From assembly GCA_030704615.1 (NCBI GenBank), contig CM060732.1, forward strand, positions 3,844,001-3,908,000: DNA of 64,000 nucleotides, written 5' to 3'. Both the position numbers and the translations under genes were made by a program. The notes beneath the pieces were generated by a model that was not told the origin of the DNA, searched no databases, and saw only the letters and a program-made list of their open reading frames with translations. Source of the stretch: Takakia lepidozioides (Eukaryota > Streptophyta > Takakiopsida > Takakiales > Takakiaceae). Below, piece by piece: positions 42,097 through 52,515 of the stretch. Position 1 is the stretch's first letter; each line of letters starts with the position of its first letter.

Positions 42097-44106
42097 CTAG
42101 ATATCCACGTCAAACACCGCCAAAGCATCTTGCCACCTAAGTTGTTTTGGGGACAACTTGGGCTGCGTGGCAAAATACTTCACCGTGACATTGTCCGTGA
42201 ACACCTTCACTGGGTTGGAACCAACATAGTGGCGCCAAAGCTCAAGGCAATGCACCACCGCCTTCATCTCTTTTTCGTGCGTAGGCCACCGTCGCTCCAC
42301 TTCATTCAGTTTCTTACTTTCGTAAGCCACTGGACGTCCATCTTGCATAAGTACACCCCCAATCGCGAAGTTCGACGCATCTATATGAATCTCAAATGGA
42401 CGATCGAACTCCGGGATTTTCAAGACTGGAGCTTCCGCCATCCGCTGCTTCAATTCAGCAAAAGCTTGGCCACAAAATATGTTCCATACCCAGACTTTGG
42501 ATTTACACAGAAGGTCTGACAGCGGCCCCGCGATCTTGGCGAAATTTCTCACATACTTCCAGTAATAGGAGGCGAGTCCTAGGAAGGATCGCACTCCCGG
42601 GACCGAAGTCGGAGGCTCCCATTCCAAGATCGCCCTCACCTTTCTGTCATCCATTTTGATCCCATCCTGTGTAATCACATGCCCCAAGAACTCCACTTTT
42701 GTGACCCCGAATTTGCACTTTGAAGCTTTGGCGTACAACTTCCCTTCCCGCAACTTTTGGAACACCCTTTTGAGGTGCTCCAGGTGCTCCTCCTTTGTTT
42801 TCGAGTACACCAAGATGTCGTCGATGTACACGATCACAAAGTCATCCAACCACTCCTGAAAAAGGCTGTTCATCAGCGTGCTAAAGGTCGCAGGTGCATT
42901 GGTGAGCCCAAAAGGCATCACCAAGCACTCATATGAACCATACCTTGTCCTGCACGCGGTCTTCTCCTCATCTCCTTCCGCCACCCGAATTTGATGATAG
43001 CCGAAGCGCAAGTCGATCCGGCTGAAATACTTCGCTCCTGCCAACCGGTCGAAAAGGTCGTCGATCCTTGGCAAAGGGTACCGGTTTTTAATAGTCGCCT
43101 TATTCAAAGCCCTGTAATCGACACACATCCGCAGCGTCCCATCCTTCTTGTCTGCGAATAGCACCGGGGCTCCGTAAGGTGACTTACTCGGCCGGATGTA
43201 CCCCTTTGACATTAGATCCTTGAGCTGAGTCTTCAGCTCGACCAACTCCCTGTGGCTCAACCGGTAAGGTGCCTTGGCAGGCGGTTCTAATCCCGGTATC
43301 ACCTCAATCTTGTGGTCAACTCCTCTTCGCGGTGGCAAGCCGCTTGGTAAATCCTCCGGCATCACATCCTGGTATTTCTCCAAGATCCCCTTGATCCAAT
43401 CTGGGCTCGGCTCCCCATCGCCTTCTCCCTTCACTTCTCTAATGTAAAGCAAAAACTGGGGCTCGTGTGCCTCCTCCACGGCCCACTCCCTTGCTGACAG
43501 AAGGTTTATTCGCCCTCCCACGGATTTGGGCGTTTCCGACACTCGTAAGACCTCGCCACCATTCCCACATGACAACGTGACTACTCTCTTGCGGCCATCT
43601 ATGACCGCTCCGGATTTGCTCAAAACGGTCATCCCCAAAATGAGATCCACTCCATCGATCTCGCAGATGGTGAAGTTCTCACGTCCCTCCCAACTCCCCA
43701 GTTGAAGAGGAACATCAAAGGCCAACCTTGTCGCCAACTGTGGTTCTCCTTTGGCAGAACGCACCTCAATAGAGGCCCCCACGTCACTTGTCGGGAGTCC
43801 CAACTTTCGCGCCGCCGCCGGCGTCATGAAGGAGTGCGACGCTCCTGTGTCCACCAACAACGACACGTTAGTTCCGGATATTATCCCATCCACGAACAAT
43901 AACTGACTCCCTTTATGCAGGGCGCCAGTTTCCTGATACAACTCACAAGAATAGTTGCCTACCTTGCAAGTCCTGGCGACCACCGCTTCCACCAAGCGAC
44001 TGATGGTATCTTCCGACAACTCCGTGGTTGCCCGAGTCATGTTCAATTGTCGAGGTTTCGTGCACTTCTTGGCCATGTGCCCGGGCTCCCCGCAATTGAA
44101 ATACAC
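42097..44106 (-). CDS. Chromovirus E2 zinc knuckle, protease, RT, RNase H
   Basis: A 669-codon open frame. At its start is the gag zinc knuckle [13 protein letters not shown]. Protease with [12 protein letters not shown] (residues about 75-86) and [10 protein letters not shown] follows. RT has [43 protein letters not shown] and [10 protein letters not shown] (about residue 430), and RNase H follows with [16 protein letters not shown] and [19 protein letters not shown]. Relative to copy E1a the gag-protease junction is open (CCT-CGA). It stops at TAG 42097-42099 within DVDI-TAG-YKPGRD, where E1b has CAG. The core motifs are intact, so decay is recent. Confidence 0.93.
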   Translation of the reverse strand: MYFNCGEPGHMAKKCTKPRQLNMTRATTELSEDTISRLVEAVVARTCKVGNYSCELYQETGALHKGSQLLFVDGIISGTNVSLLVDTGASHSFMTPAAARKLGLPTSDVGASIEVRSAKGEPQLATRLAFDVPLQLGSWEGRENFTICEIDGVDLILGMTVLSKSGAVIDGRKRVVTLSCGNGGEVLRVSETPKSVGGRINLLSAREWAVEEAHEPQFLLYIREVKGEGDGEPSPDWIKGILEKYQDVMPEDLPSGLPPRRGVDHKIEVIPGLEPPAKAPYRLSHRELVELKTQLKDLMSKGYIRPSKSPYGAPVLFADKKDGTLRMCVDYRALNKATIKNRYPLPRIDDLFDRLAGAKYFSRIDLRFGYHQIRVAEGDEEKTACRTRYGSYECLVMPFGLTNAPATFSTLMNSLFQEWLDDFVIVYIDDILVYSKTKEEHLEHLKRVFQKLREGKLYAKASKCKFGVTKVEFLGHVITQDGIKMDDRKVRAILEWEPPTSVPGVRSFLGLASYYWKYVRNFAKIAGPLSDLLCKSKVWVWNIFCGQAFAELKQRMAEAPVLKIPEFDRPFEIHIDASNFAIGGVLMQDGRPVAYESKKLNEVERRWPTHEKEMKAVVHCLELWRHYVGSNPVKVFTDNVTVKYFATQPKLSPKQLRWQDALAVFDVDI

Positions 44107-44618
44107 TCCATCAAAGGTCGCCTTCTATCCGCCATAAGCCGCTCCACCCGCTTTTCCTTTCGAAGCACCGGGTGCCGCCTGGACGTGTGAAGGCCCTCCC
44201 TTCGATTTCCACGTGCCATTGTCGCCGCGTGGCCTATCCCACTTCTTTTCCGGTCGGAAGGAGTCACCTTCCCGTCGGGTCTTCTTGTGGTTCAGCTCCG
44301 TACGGCCTTGTCTCTCACCCTTAGGGACATCTGAGAAACATTCAGCCCTCTCAATTGCCTCGTTCAAAGTCTTAGGTGGCTTCTCCTCCAACTTCCGCCT
44401 GGCCCATGGGCCAACCCCGCCACAAAGTTGAAGACCATTTCTGGTTCCGCCATATCCGCGACTTCGAGCAACAGCACATTGAAAGCCTGGACATATCCCC
44501 GAATGTCATCTGTTTGCTTCAAATTCCTCATCTTGTCCCGGGCAAGCCAGGACGCGTTGAGGGGCACAAACTGTCGCTTCATCAATTCCTTGAACCCACT
44601 CCAGTTCAAGGTTTCCGG
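44107..44618 (-). pseudogene. Chromovirus E2 gag, C-terminal part
   Basis: Gag sequence matching E1a from SPETLNWSGFKELMKRQ through RKLEEKPPKTLNEAIERAE to the basic linker. A TAG at 44125-44127 replaces CAG before KATFDGV, and a frame slip near 44405 (GGCCCATGGGCC against GGCCCATGGGGCC) splits the capsid part. The N-terminal half is missing: at about 44618 the sequence turns into an inverted gag piece. Confidence 0.85.
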
Positions 44619-44694
44619 CGGGTGGAAGTGGCTCCCACCTATTTGAGGGGCTATGCTCAACAATGGTGGCAGAAACGCCTTCATGACCGAGGTC
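44619..44694 (+). pseudogene. Inverted gag micro-fragment
   Basis: Plus-strand VEVAPTYLRGYAQQWWQKRL is the gag stretch that would lie just upstream of the truncated E2 gag, but in the opposite orientation. The two pieces meet head to head at GTTTCCGGCGGGTGGAAG. This is a breakpoint inversion of about 70 bp. Confidence 0.8.
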
Positions 44695-44939
44695 CAAGCA
44701 CATCAGTTCAAGATGGAGATTTCTCCTGCAGTAGAGAGCCTACGCGACTATGTGACGAGGTACTTTCTGCTCTTTAAAACCGACCTATTCTTTCAGGAGA
44801 TACCACATGCCCGCCGGAGCCACGAGTTCACCGACCAGCCGAACGCGGACAAAGCAGCAATGCGCCTTCTGTACAGGTACATATGCGATGCCTTCCTTTC
44901 AGTCCTTGCATTTTTCGCCGAATTTCTAGATCAGGGCTC
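44695..44939 (+). other. Unidentified open segment
   Basis: Continues the plus-strand frame with RYFLLFKTDLFFQEIPHARR and DKAAMRLLYRYICDAFLSVL. I do not recognise it, and no second copy is visible in the window. It could be part of a captured gene or chance. Confidence 0.3.
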
Positions 44940-45330
44940 CGAAAATGGCTAAGTCCCTAGGGTGGCTGGCCCTTAACTGGAAATTCGGCGTCATTTTTCC
45001 AGGTCAAGGCCATATGGGACAGCCACTTTCGGGCCGGACCTGGGAAAATGGCGCCGAATTTCCAGTCAGGGCTCCGAAAATGGTTAAGTCCCTAGGGTGG
45101 CTGGCCTTGAACTGGAAATTCAGTGCCATTTTTCCAGTTCTGGGCCCTATTGCCGTTCTGGGACTTAGCCATTTTCGGGCCGGACCTTGGAAAATGGCGC
45201 CGAATTTCCAGTCAGGGCTCCGAAAATGGCTAAGTCCCTAGGGTGGCTGGCCCTGAACTGGAAATTCGGCGCCATTTTTCCAGTTCTGGGCCATATTGCC
45301 CTTGTGGGACTTAGCCATTTATGGGGCCGG
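44940..45330. repeat. GGCGCC repeat, about 125 bp tandem units
   Basis: Three to four units of GGCTCCGAAAATGGCTAAGT, CCCTAGGGTGGCTGGCC and AACTGGAAATTCGGCGCCAT. They are related to the 26861-29036 block (TGGCTAAGTCCC, GGCGCCATTTTTCCAGT). Confidence 0.88.
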
Positions 45331-45941
45331 GGGTCGCAAGAAACGACAGCCAGCCGTCGCAATCTTCATTTTTACATTTCAAAAAAGGGTGGGCGCAGGC
45401 GTGCGACGGCCACGTGCAACGACGTGGGCGCGCCTTTTTTTTTTCCCCTAAGTGCTTCAAGCATCTCTTTCCCCTCCCGTTTTCATTTGTTCTTTGGGAG
45501 AGAGGTAGTTTAGAGAGTGGGGTTTAGGGTGGAGGAGAAACGCACCTGCTGCTGAGCCCGAGGTGGTCGCAAGGCCCCAAGGAGTTTGCCCCAACGCTGC
45601 TCCAACGCCCAAGGTAAGCACCGCCTCCTCCCTCACTTTCTGTCTTTCTTTCTTGCCCTAAGCATGGGCTGATGTCTCTCTCCCCTGTGTGGTAGGAACG
45701 CCACGCAGAGGCGCGACCTAACGAGCTGAAGAGAGAGAGAGCCGTGGTGAGCGGGGGAGAGACGCCCTACAGCGGTGGGGACCCGCGCCGCTAGCAGCCG
45801 CGACAGCACCGCAGCAGCTCGCTGCGCCAGCTCACTTCAAGCACCAGCAGAAGCAGAGGTACGTCAGGGAAATTGCACTCTCCCTTTCCTCTCTGCTTCT
45901 GTTTACTGTTCAAAGGTAGTCTTCCTGCCCTGACTTTAAAT
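45331..45941. other. No recognisable gene; possible leader
   Basis: GC-rich then purine-rich sequence. GGAGAGAGGTAGTTTAGAGA at 45496 resembles GGGAGAGAGGTAGTCAAGTT at 47512, and possible GT donors follow (AAGGTAAGCA at 45611). It might be the 5' leader of a decayed gene, but no frame is supported. Confidence 0.3.
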
Positions 45942-46418
45942 TTAGGTCTGGTGCCAAGAGTGGGATAGACCCTTGAGCGCATCCATGATGTCCTCCCCCA
46001 TGTCACAAACTGGAAACAGGTTCAGGGAAGTTTTCTTCCTAACTTCATTTGCATCGGACAATTTTCTGGTAACAGACATGGCTTTGGACACTACACTCTC
46101 TAAGTCAGGTTTATCCAGCAAGGTCAAGACTTGCGGGTCCAGATTCAGATCCTTGAGAATCTCTTTTACTCTCTTCTCCCAGGGCTCACCCTGTTTGACA
46201 GGGCGGTCCTGTTTCCAAGATATAGAGTCGATTAACTTAGGATATCTGGTGTTGGACATATGTTGCAGCTGAACCCACCATCTGACCTTGAATTTAGGGT
46301 GTTGGGAGCTTAAAAAAGAGCAGCACAGAAGAGAGGGAAGATACTTTTTGTCATGGCAAGACAAAGACAGGACCCCTAGGGTCGTTGTCATGAAAGAATA
46401 AATAGACATATCAGCCAC
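45942..46418 (-). other. Hypothetical ORF, 158 codons
   Basis: Open minus-strand frame. The second half looks protein-like and helical: WEKRVKEILKDLNLDPQVL, LDKPDLESVVSKAMSV and MGEDIMDALKGLSHSW. I do not recognise the family. There is no second copy in the window, and the first 45 codons are low-complexity. It could be an exon of a larger gene, since an AG acceptor-like pyrimidine stretch could precede the charged part, or a spurious frame. It lies between a palindrome repeat and an inverted-repeat arm, that is, within transposon-rich sequence. Confidence 0.3.
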
Positions 46419-46469
46419 TTAACAGTGGCACCATCCATCAATCATCAAGCTTAGAAAATCCAGAATTAC

Positions 46470-46950
46470 ATCAACTCTTCTGCAGCGGGACACCTGGCGT
46501 AGGGCTCCGCCAGATTCTCTTTGAACACAAACGAGCCATGCCCACTTCCCATGCTGGTTTCCAGCTTATCCTGTGAAGTCTTTGCATGTATGACAAACAC
46601 ATACATTTCATTCACGGAACCAGGGCAAATGCACATGCCATTCATTGTAAGCGTCTTTCTGTGAATTGAAATAAAGTATGACAATCATTCTGAGCTCAAA
46701 TCTGCCATATGTTCATATTCCTCTTTTTGTGCAGACATTGCAGACATGGTGCATGGTGGCCTCCTTTGTTTTGTCCACGGTAATAGGCACTCTTCCTGCA
46801 ATCCTCGCCTATAGGGCCTGCTTCTCCAGCAGATATGTGCCGCTCACGCTTCCCTGAAGCGTGAGCTCAGCTCACCCTTTGCAGCTACAACGTGAGCTCA
46901 GCTCCCAGGCTCACGGGGCTGGGCTCACGCCGTAGCTACGCTGCTATGCC
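46470..46950 (-). repeat. Inverted-repeat arm with GTGAGC motifs (left)
   Basis: Matches 48085-48530 in reverse complement, including GTAGCTACGGCGTGAGCCCA, GTGAGCCTGGGAGCTGAGCT and a short frame with MNGMC-CPGS--E. The GTGAGC-rich end resembles the element end at 55655-55752. CACGGTAATAGGC at 46778 is the subterminal motif also found in family 1. Confidence 0.8.
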
Positions 46951-46973
46951 CGCAGTTTGCCCTGTCCTTGCAG

Positions 46974-47101
46974 GGGATATCAGGAAGCTTCAGGGAGACT
47001 TTGTGCACTGGTATGTCTTTGGAACCCCGGTTTTCTACATGTCTGTAGGAGATTCCAACGGGAACGAGAGAATGGTTGACAATGAGATGATGGAGAAGTA
47101 G
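46974..47101 (+). pseudogene. ParB/methyltransferase-like gene, N-terminal exon fragment
   Basis: After a CTTGCAG acceptor (46971-46973), the frame DIRKLQGDFVHWYVFGTPVF, then YMSVGDSNGNERMVDNEMME, aligns with DIQKLEAKFVHGYLDGSAVF of copy IV (51440-51560). It ends with TAG at 47099-47101. The rest of the gene is not present here. It shows that the family-2 gene was duplicated locally before or during rearrangement. Confidence 0.65.
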
Positions 47102-47634
47102 GATGACTGCTAAAATTTATCAACAATTACTCGTTTACTTACATACATTGGCTGAGTTTGTGCGCCAGATGGCCCCATAGTCTCAACATAGGCATATTCC
47201 AGATAATTCTCTAGGAGCAGTCAGACCACCTAATTTTTGATTTGTAATGTACTGATGCTGTTTTATTCAATTAATGAAACCCTTAAAAAAAACGACACGT
47301 GGTTCATTTTGGGCGACACACGTCAAGCTTCGAAAACTACATTGCAGACAAACAGCTGTCCAGTAATGGCTGGCAGGTGCACTAATGAGGGAATGACATT
47401 TGCGTAACGGTCACGCGAGAGGGAATCCGATGCTTCCAGAGACAATCCCTAACGCACGCAACTCCGCAAGAAATCGAGAGTCACTTTGTCTTTCTTGCTT
47501 CCGCACTTAGAGGGAGAGAGGTAGTCAAGTTGGAGAGGGTTCCTTCTACGATATGAAAGAGAAGGAAGTCACTTTATTTTACTTCCCTTAGAGAGAGACT
47601 CAGAGCAAGAGAGCAAATGACGAGGCGTCATTTG
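47102..47634. other. No recognisable gene
   Basis: AT-rich flank with CACGTGG at 47298, ACACACGTC and GGGAGAGAGGTAGTCAAGTT (47512). It may be promoter and leader for the possible exon that follows. Confidence 0.3.
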
Positions 47635-47932
47635 ATGGAGAATACAGGGCCACGGTAGCAGGTGAACGCGGAGACTGCAACACAAGAGCAGACCGAGAAT
47701 GTTTGTGAGGCTGCAGCTGTCATACAACCAGACTTAACAGTGAGTGTTGAAAACCAGACTGTGGAAACATAGATGATTCGCAAAGAAACTGAAGGAGGTG
47801 GAAGTCCTGGGAACGCAGAACCAAGAGACGGTCTACAAACCCTAGACCAGACAGGAATGCCCACAGACGTGAAAGGGAAGAGGAAAGCTGCTGAAGGGGA
47901 TCCAAACTCAAAACCGAAGAAGGCGACAGTAA
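47635..47932 (+). pseudogene. Possible first exon with basic NLS-like tail
   Basis: A plus-strand frame from ATG 47635 reads through two TAG codons (47656-47658 and 47770-47772) to KGKRKAAEGDPNSKPKKAT, ending at a good donor (ACAGTAAGTT at 47930). The composition is hydrophilic and Gln/Glu-rich, with a bipartite-NLS-like end. It could be the first exon of the ParB/methyltransferase-like gene, whose next exon would match 46974 or 51217, but no intact copy is available for comparison. Confidence 0.3.
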
Positions 47933-48084
47933 GTTTTCTCCACCCTTCTTTTTCCTGTTTACAGATGTACGAAGTAGGTGAGTGAAATCTCATAGAAAGC
48001 GATGGTCGGTATCGACCATCACTATGAAGTCATATTGATTTGCTTTGCATTCCTCTGTTTCAGGTTTTCCATACTAGTTGTTTG

Positions 48085-48530
48085 TGCAGCGTAGCTACGG
48101 CGTGAGCCCAACCCCGTGAGCCTGGGAGCTGAGCTCACGTTGTAGCTGCAAAGCGTGAGCTCAGGGAAGCGTGAGCGGCACAAATGTGCTGGAGAAGCAG
48201 GCCCTATTACCGTGGACAAACGTGGACAAAACAAAGGGGCCACCATGCACCATGTCTGCAATGTCTGCACAAAAAAAATAAAATGAATATGAACATATGG
48301 CAGATTTGAGCTCAGAATGATTGTCACACTTTATTTCAATTCATAGAAAGACGCCTACAATGAATGGCATGTGCAATTGCCCTGGTTCCGCGAACGAAAT
48401 ATATGTGTTTGTCCTACATGCAAAGACTTCACACGATAAGCTGGAAACCAGCACGGGAAGTGGGCATGGCTCGTTTGTGTTCACAGAGAATCTGGCGGAG
48501 CCCCACGGCAGGTGTTCTGCTGCAGAAGAG
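48085..48530 (+). repeat. Inverted-repeat arm with GTGAGC motifs (right)
   Basis: Reverse complement of 46470-46950. Its inner edge (GCAGCGTAGCTACGGCGTGA) may be the left end of the family-2 element whose right end is at 55752; its outer edge overlaps the last codons of transposase remnant 48481-49760. Confidence 0.75.
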
Positions 48531-49760
48531 TGATGACTTCTCCATAGCCTAGTGTGGCTTGGTGAATGAATTGGTCTCTCTTACCGTCGCAGCACATAAT
48601 TATAAGGTATATGTAATATTGATGCTTGCAGGGGACCCACTTCCCTCTCATGCCGAGAGCGCCCTCACGCATCGTTACAAAATCCGGACAGGTGCACGCA
48701 GGGAAATTCCCCACGGTAACCTGATATTCTTTGCCATGAAGAACTGAGCCAGTAGACAACACTCCGAAGATGAGTCTGAAAGAGTCACAAATGTAGTGGA
48801 TGTGCTCACCTCTTGTTTCACATGAACTGTGCCCTTCTGCTGCACACCGATGCTGCAGTGCCAGGGGTAACTACTGATCCTGCTGATTGTCTTCTCTCTT
48901 TTCCAAAGACCCGGTATGTGCCTGGGAGGACTCTCCACTTCCTCCTACACTCGCCAACCAATGGATTCTGCAAGTGCCCAGAATCCAAATTCTCATCCTC
49001 GTCATACACCTCTTTTTGAACAAGCAGAGAACCCAATTCCAGAGGGAACACTGTAACTAGCTCATCCTCATGAACAACTGCAAACCCATCGTCATCTGCA
49101 GTGGCAGTCAGTGGAAAACTACCTGTATTGGAATGAAATCGAGCGAGTCTGTCTCCCTCCCTGGACATGTCTTCCTAGACTGAGCCAAAGTTGTGATCCA
49201 CAAAGAGTCCCCCGAACTGATAGCCCGTAATTCTCGAGAGGGGATCCACCCCAAACGAAGTGAGGTGAATAAGGGTAGCACAGTCCCAACGGATTTTGGG
49301 GTTTACAATTTTTCTGTAAGAATGACATGCACGGCGAAAGTCTGCCCCGAACTCCGCAGTCAGCCACACTGAGAGACACCAACTAGAAAAACTGTCTTCA
49401 AAGACAAGAAGCCACAAGAAGCCGTATTGTGTCTGGATGAAAAGCAAACCCTGCACAGGATATGAAGCCCTCCATTGTGGAAAGACGGCAACGACCCCTG
49501 GAGTCCAATAAACAGGAAACCTCGAATCAAATTTTTTGTGTTGTGCCAGAAGAGCACAGCACAAACACTGACAGTCAGGGGGACACCTCGCACGAAGGTA
49601 CGCAACACATTACGATTGCCGACACCAAGCTTTATACCGAAATCACTGCATTGCGCCGGCGACGGCGAAATGCAAATCGCAGGATAGGCAATACAACATA
49701 CGTGGATGCATATGTGAAGCATCACAATTATTGCCAATGTGCAAATACTGTTCAAAATTC
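48481..49760 (-). pseudogene. SWIM-finger transposase remnant, family 2
   Basis: Minus-strand C-terminal portion of a different SWIM transposase. 48762-48481 has the zinc finger ACTCPDF...WVPCKHQYYIYL (CxCxnCxH) and a tail like that of copies A and B (FIHQATLGYGEV against FIHAPALSMNEL). Upstream, 49168-48818 and 49564-49175 give diverged frames corresponding to the pre-SWIM region (DDDGFAVVHEDELVTVFPLE, RACHSYRKIVNPKI). The catalytic domain has been lost or is unrecognisable. It points left, away from the 116 bp palindrome array and the rightward ParB/methyltransferase-like gene. This is the same order as in family 1. Confidence 0.65.
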
Positions 49761-49867
49761 GACTTGCGACAAATTTTTACGGCACTTCTCAATTTCCATG
49801 AATGCAAAAAGCCTTTCGTGTACTGGCAGCCGGCGAAGTACATCTGACATATCCCACAAGTAGACTA

Positions 49868-50710
49868 AATGTACCAGACCAGGCCAGTCTATCATGTATC
49901 AAACACACCTAGATGGAAGCCCGAAACAGTGTGCGGCAACGCACACTGTTTGTGCCCCCCTTTTTTGCTTGTTTTTTACGTCAAAATGAACCAGACCAGG
50001 CCAGTCTGTGATGTATCAAACACACCTAGATGGAAGCACGAAACAGTGTGCGGCAACGCACACTGTTTGTGCCGCCCTTTTTTGCTTGTTTTTTATGTCA
50101 AAATGAACCAGACCAGGCCAGTCTGTGATGTATCAAACACACCTAGATGGAAGCACGAAATAGTGTGCGGCAACACACACTGTTTGTGCCCCCTTTTTTT
50201 GCTTGTTTTTTTATGTCAAGATGTGCCACACCGGGCCAGTCTGTCATGTATCATACACACCTAGATGGAAGCACGAAACAGTGTGCGGCAACGCACACTG
50301 TTTGTAACCCTCTTCTTTGTTTTTTCTTATGTCGAAATGCACCACACTAGTGTCTGCCATGTTCAAAACACACCTAATTGGAAGCACCAAACAGTGTGCG
50401 GCACCGCACACTATTTGTGCCCCTCTTCTTTGCCACTTTTTGATGTCAAAATGCAACATACCAGGCCAGTTTGTCATGTATCAAACACACCTAGATGGAA
50501 GCACGAAATAGTGTGCGGTACCGCACACTGTTTGTGCCCATCTTCTTTGTTTTTTTTAATGTCAAAATGTACCACACCAGTAGTGTCTGGCAGGTTCAAA
50601 ACACACCTAATTGGAAGCATCAAACAGTGTGCGACACCGCACACTATTTGTACCCTTCTTCTTTGCCAATTTTTGATGTCAAAATGTATGACACCAGTCC
50701 AGTCTGTCAT
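49868..50710 (+). repeat. 116 bp tandem array with GTGCGGNACCGCAC palindromes
   Basis: Seven units with spacing 114-118 bp. Each holds AACACACCTAGATGGAAGCA, then a palindrome (ACAGTGTGCGGCAACGCACA..., perfect as GTGTGCGGTACCGCACAC at 50512), then TTTGTGCCCC and a T-rich stretch. Units 1-4 carry CGGCAACG and later ones CGGCACCG or CGGTACCG. Open frames on both strands are repeat translations. Confidence 0.95.
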
Positions 50711-51216
50711 GTCTCAGCCCCTTTGTATTTTATTCACCCAACTCTGTGTGTCAAGCTTTAACCTGTAAGCACTGAATAATCACTCTGGGCTACATTTTTT
50801 GAAACCCCTGTCAAGTGTTTTTTTTTTTTTTGGAATGAACCCATTCAGTTGTCTCTCTTGCTTTAAACAGAGACAAATGGAAGCAAGAAACAAAGTGCGG
50901 CACAACACACTGTTTCTTGCCCCTCTCTTCATCTGGGGGTTGAGAAGTGTGGACCATGCCCTGTTCCTCAAACATCCATCAAGGTGAAATGGCAGCACGG
51001 AACAGTGTGCGCTGCCGCACACTGTTTGTGCCCCTGTACTATGATATGTTTTGATGTAATAGGAAGCCAACTTTATTCTTTTTGAAACTTTGAAGCACAT
51101 TTGAAACTTTGTGAAAACACGGAAAAAGGTATGTGTTCGAAGCTCTGTACAGTGTTCGGCACCGCACATTGTTTTTGGCCTCTCTCTTATGTCAATTTGA
51201 ATGAGCATCCCTGCGG
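50711..51216. repeat. Dispersed copies of the same palindrome before the gene
   Basis: Further members near 50895 (AAGTGCGGCACAACACACTG), 51005 (GTGTGCGCTGCCGCACAC) and 51152 (GTTCGGCACCGCACATTG), spaced 110-145 bp, leading up to the start of the gene at 51217. They would sit in its promoter. Confidence 0.8.
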
Positions 51217-52515
51217 GTGAAGATGCAAAGGGTGGAGGATGAGAACCCTTCAGGGCAGGAAAAAGAGATCATTGTTGATGTGGACGATGAGTTCTATGAA
51301 AGCAAAGCCGCGGAGATGCTGGGGGGTCAGAAGGTAAATTCTCAGATTGTGGTGCAAAGTATGCTTGCCCCGGGTGGGAGGTTGAAGATTCCCCTGTGTA
51401 GGTTGGTTTCCATGCCCATTGTTCGTCCACCCCTCATCAAGGACATCCAGAAGCTGGAGGCCAAGTTTGTTCATGGATATTTGGATGGATCCGCAGTCTT
51501 TTACGTTTCTACTAGGGATTCCAGAGGCAAAGAGCTCCTTGTGGATGAGTCAATCGTGGACTCTTGGGGATCCCATTTGGAGATAGGTGAACGAATCCTT
51601 CAAACTTCTTCTCTCCAGGAAACCTTCGACCCAAGCATTCTCAGGGAAGATGTTTCACGTATGGGATGACAACCACCGGTTGCTTGCATGGATGGCTGTC
51701 ATTGGGAGGCTGCACTCACAGGAGGAAGTGTGGCATTACTGTGTTCGAACAATGGTGCTGGATTGTGACGGGAACATGATGGGTCTTCTGACGGCAATGA
51801 ATGATGTGAACAGGTTGGTTTCTCATTCTACATGTTCATGTTGTGGTTCCGTGGTTCTTTGGTTCTAGTCAAGCAAGAGATGACCGCCACAAGAAAAAAT
51901 ATTATGAGTGCTTTTGTGAAGCAGTTGAGAATTGCCGATCCAACCTTCAGACCACAGTTTCTTCCAGAGGTGAAAAACCATTTCAACAAGCCAGGCAAGC
52001 CGGAGATGACCCAGGAGAAGTTGCACAGGTTGTCTACTGCCATTGTGTATTCAAAATAGAAGGTGAAGTGGCTACAGATATGGAACTCCGATCCCACTGT
52101 TAGGGATACCCACATGTTCCCCAGGCCAGAGAAAGAGAAGAAGACCCAGCGTGTCATTCCAGCCAGTGACAATATGATGGACACATGGCTTCACAAGGCC
52201 ACTTACTGGAGCCTGTCCTTTGCTGTGTCACTTTCATTTTGCTTTTCTGTCGTTCTCTTTCCATGTTACATTGGCTGTGATTGTTTTCTGGTTCATTCTT
52301 GCATTCGAATTGTTTTGCAGTTGGAGGAAAGGGCCCAGTCTGTTCTACATAGGCAGCTGGCTGACTATGGCATCACCATGACCGCACCGAAGGTCTCCTT
52401 CCAAGCATACATGCGGAAATGGAGAGCCACAGTGTGGCAATCTTGTTTCTTCAGGGAGTTCAACAAGGAGGGTGGCATCAGTCAAACAAATGAGCTTGAC
52501 CAGCATGAGAAATGA
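51217..52515 (+). pseudogene. ParB-like/methyltransferase-like gene, copy IV, ParB-like half
   Basis: The plus-strand frame from 51217 gives an acidic N-terminus (EKEIIVDVDDEFYESKAAEM), then PLCRLVSMPIVRPPLI and DIQKLEAKFVHGYLDGSAVF. After a one-base shift at about 51590 it continues in MFHVWDDNHRLLAWMAVI, then CVRTMVLDCDGNMMGLLTAM. The D-x-NHRL-x-A motif, the preceding beta-strand and the following VxVLD...LLTAMND resemble the ParB/Srx-like nuclease fold that precedes DNA methylases in many bacterial and phage proteins. An intron probably spans 51813-51869. More exons follow (WNSDPTVRDTHMFPRP to 52200; 52321-52515 after TTTTGCAG). A TAG near 52060 and frame changes show decay. Assignment is by motif memory. 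Confidence 0.6.

Larger units (their letters stand above)
40516..44618 (-). mobile_element. Chromovirus copy E2, nearly complete pol
   Basis: This is the most complete element: 3' LTR, 3' region, chromodomain, integrase, RNase H, RT, protease and the C-terminal half of gag on the minus strand. It is truncated at about 44618 within gag, so the 5' LTR is absent. Three nonsense codons interrupt it (TAG 44125-44127, TAG 42097-42099, TAA 40789-40791). In each case copy E1a or E1b has CAG or CAA. Confidence 0.92.

Noticed and set aside
49462-49863. 133-codon plus-strand frame with an Arg-rich stretch
   Set aside because: Antisense to the family-2 transposase remnant, with no recognisable motif; kept only as a possibility.
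49868-50710. CRISPR-like array of regularly spaced palindromic repeats
   Set aside because: The whole 116 bp unit is repeated, with no unique spacers, no cas genes, and a plant nuclear context.
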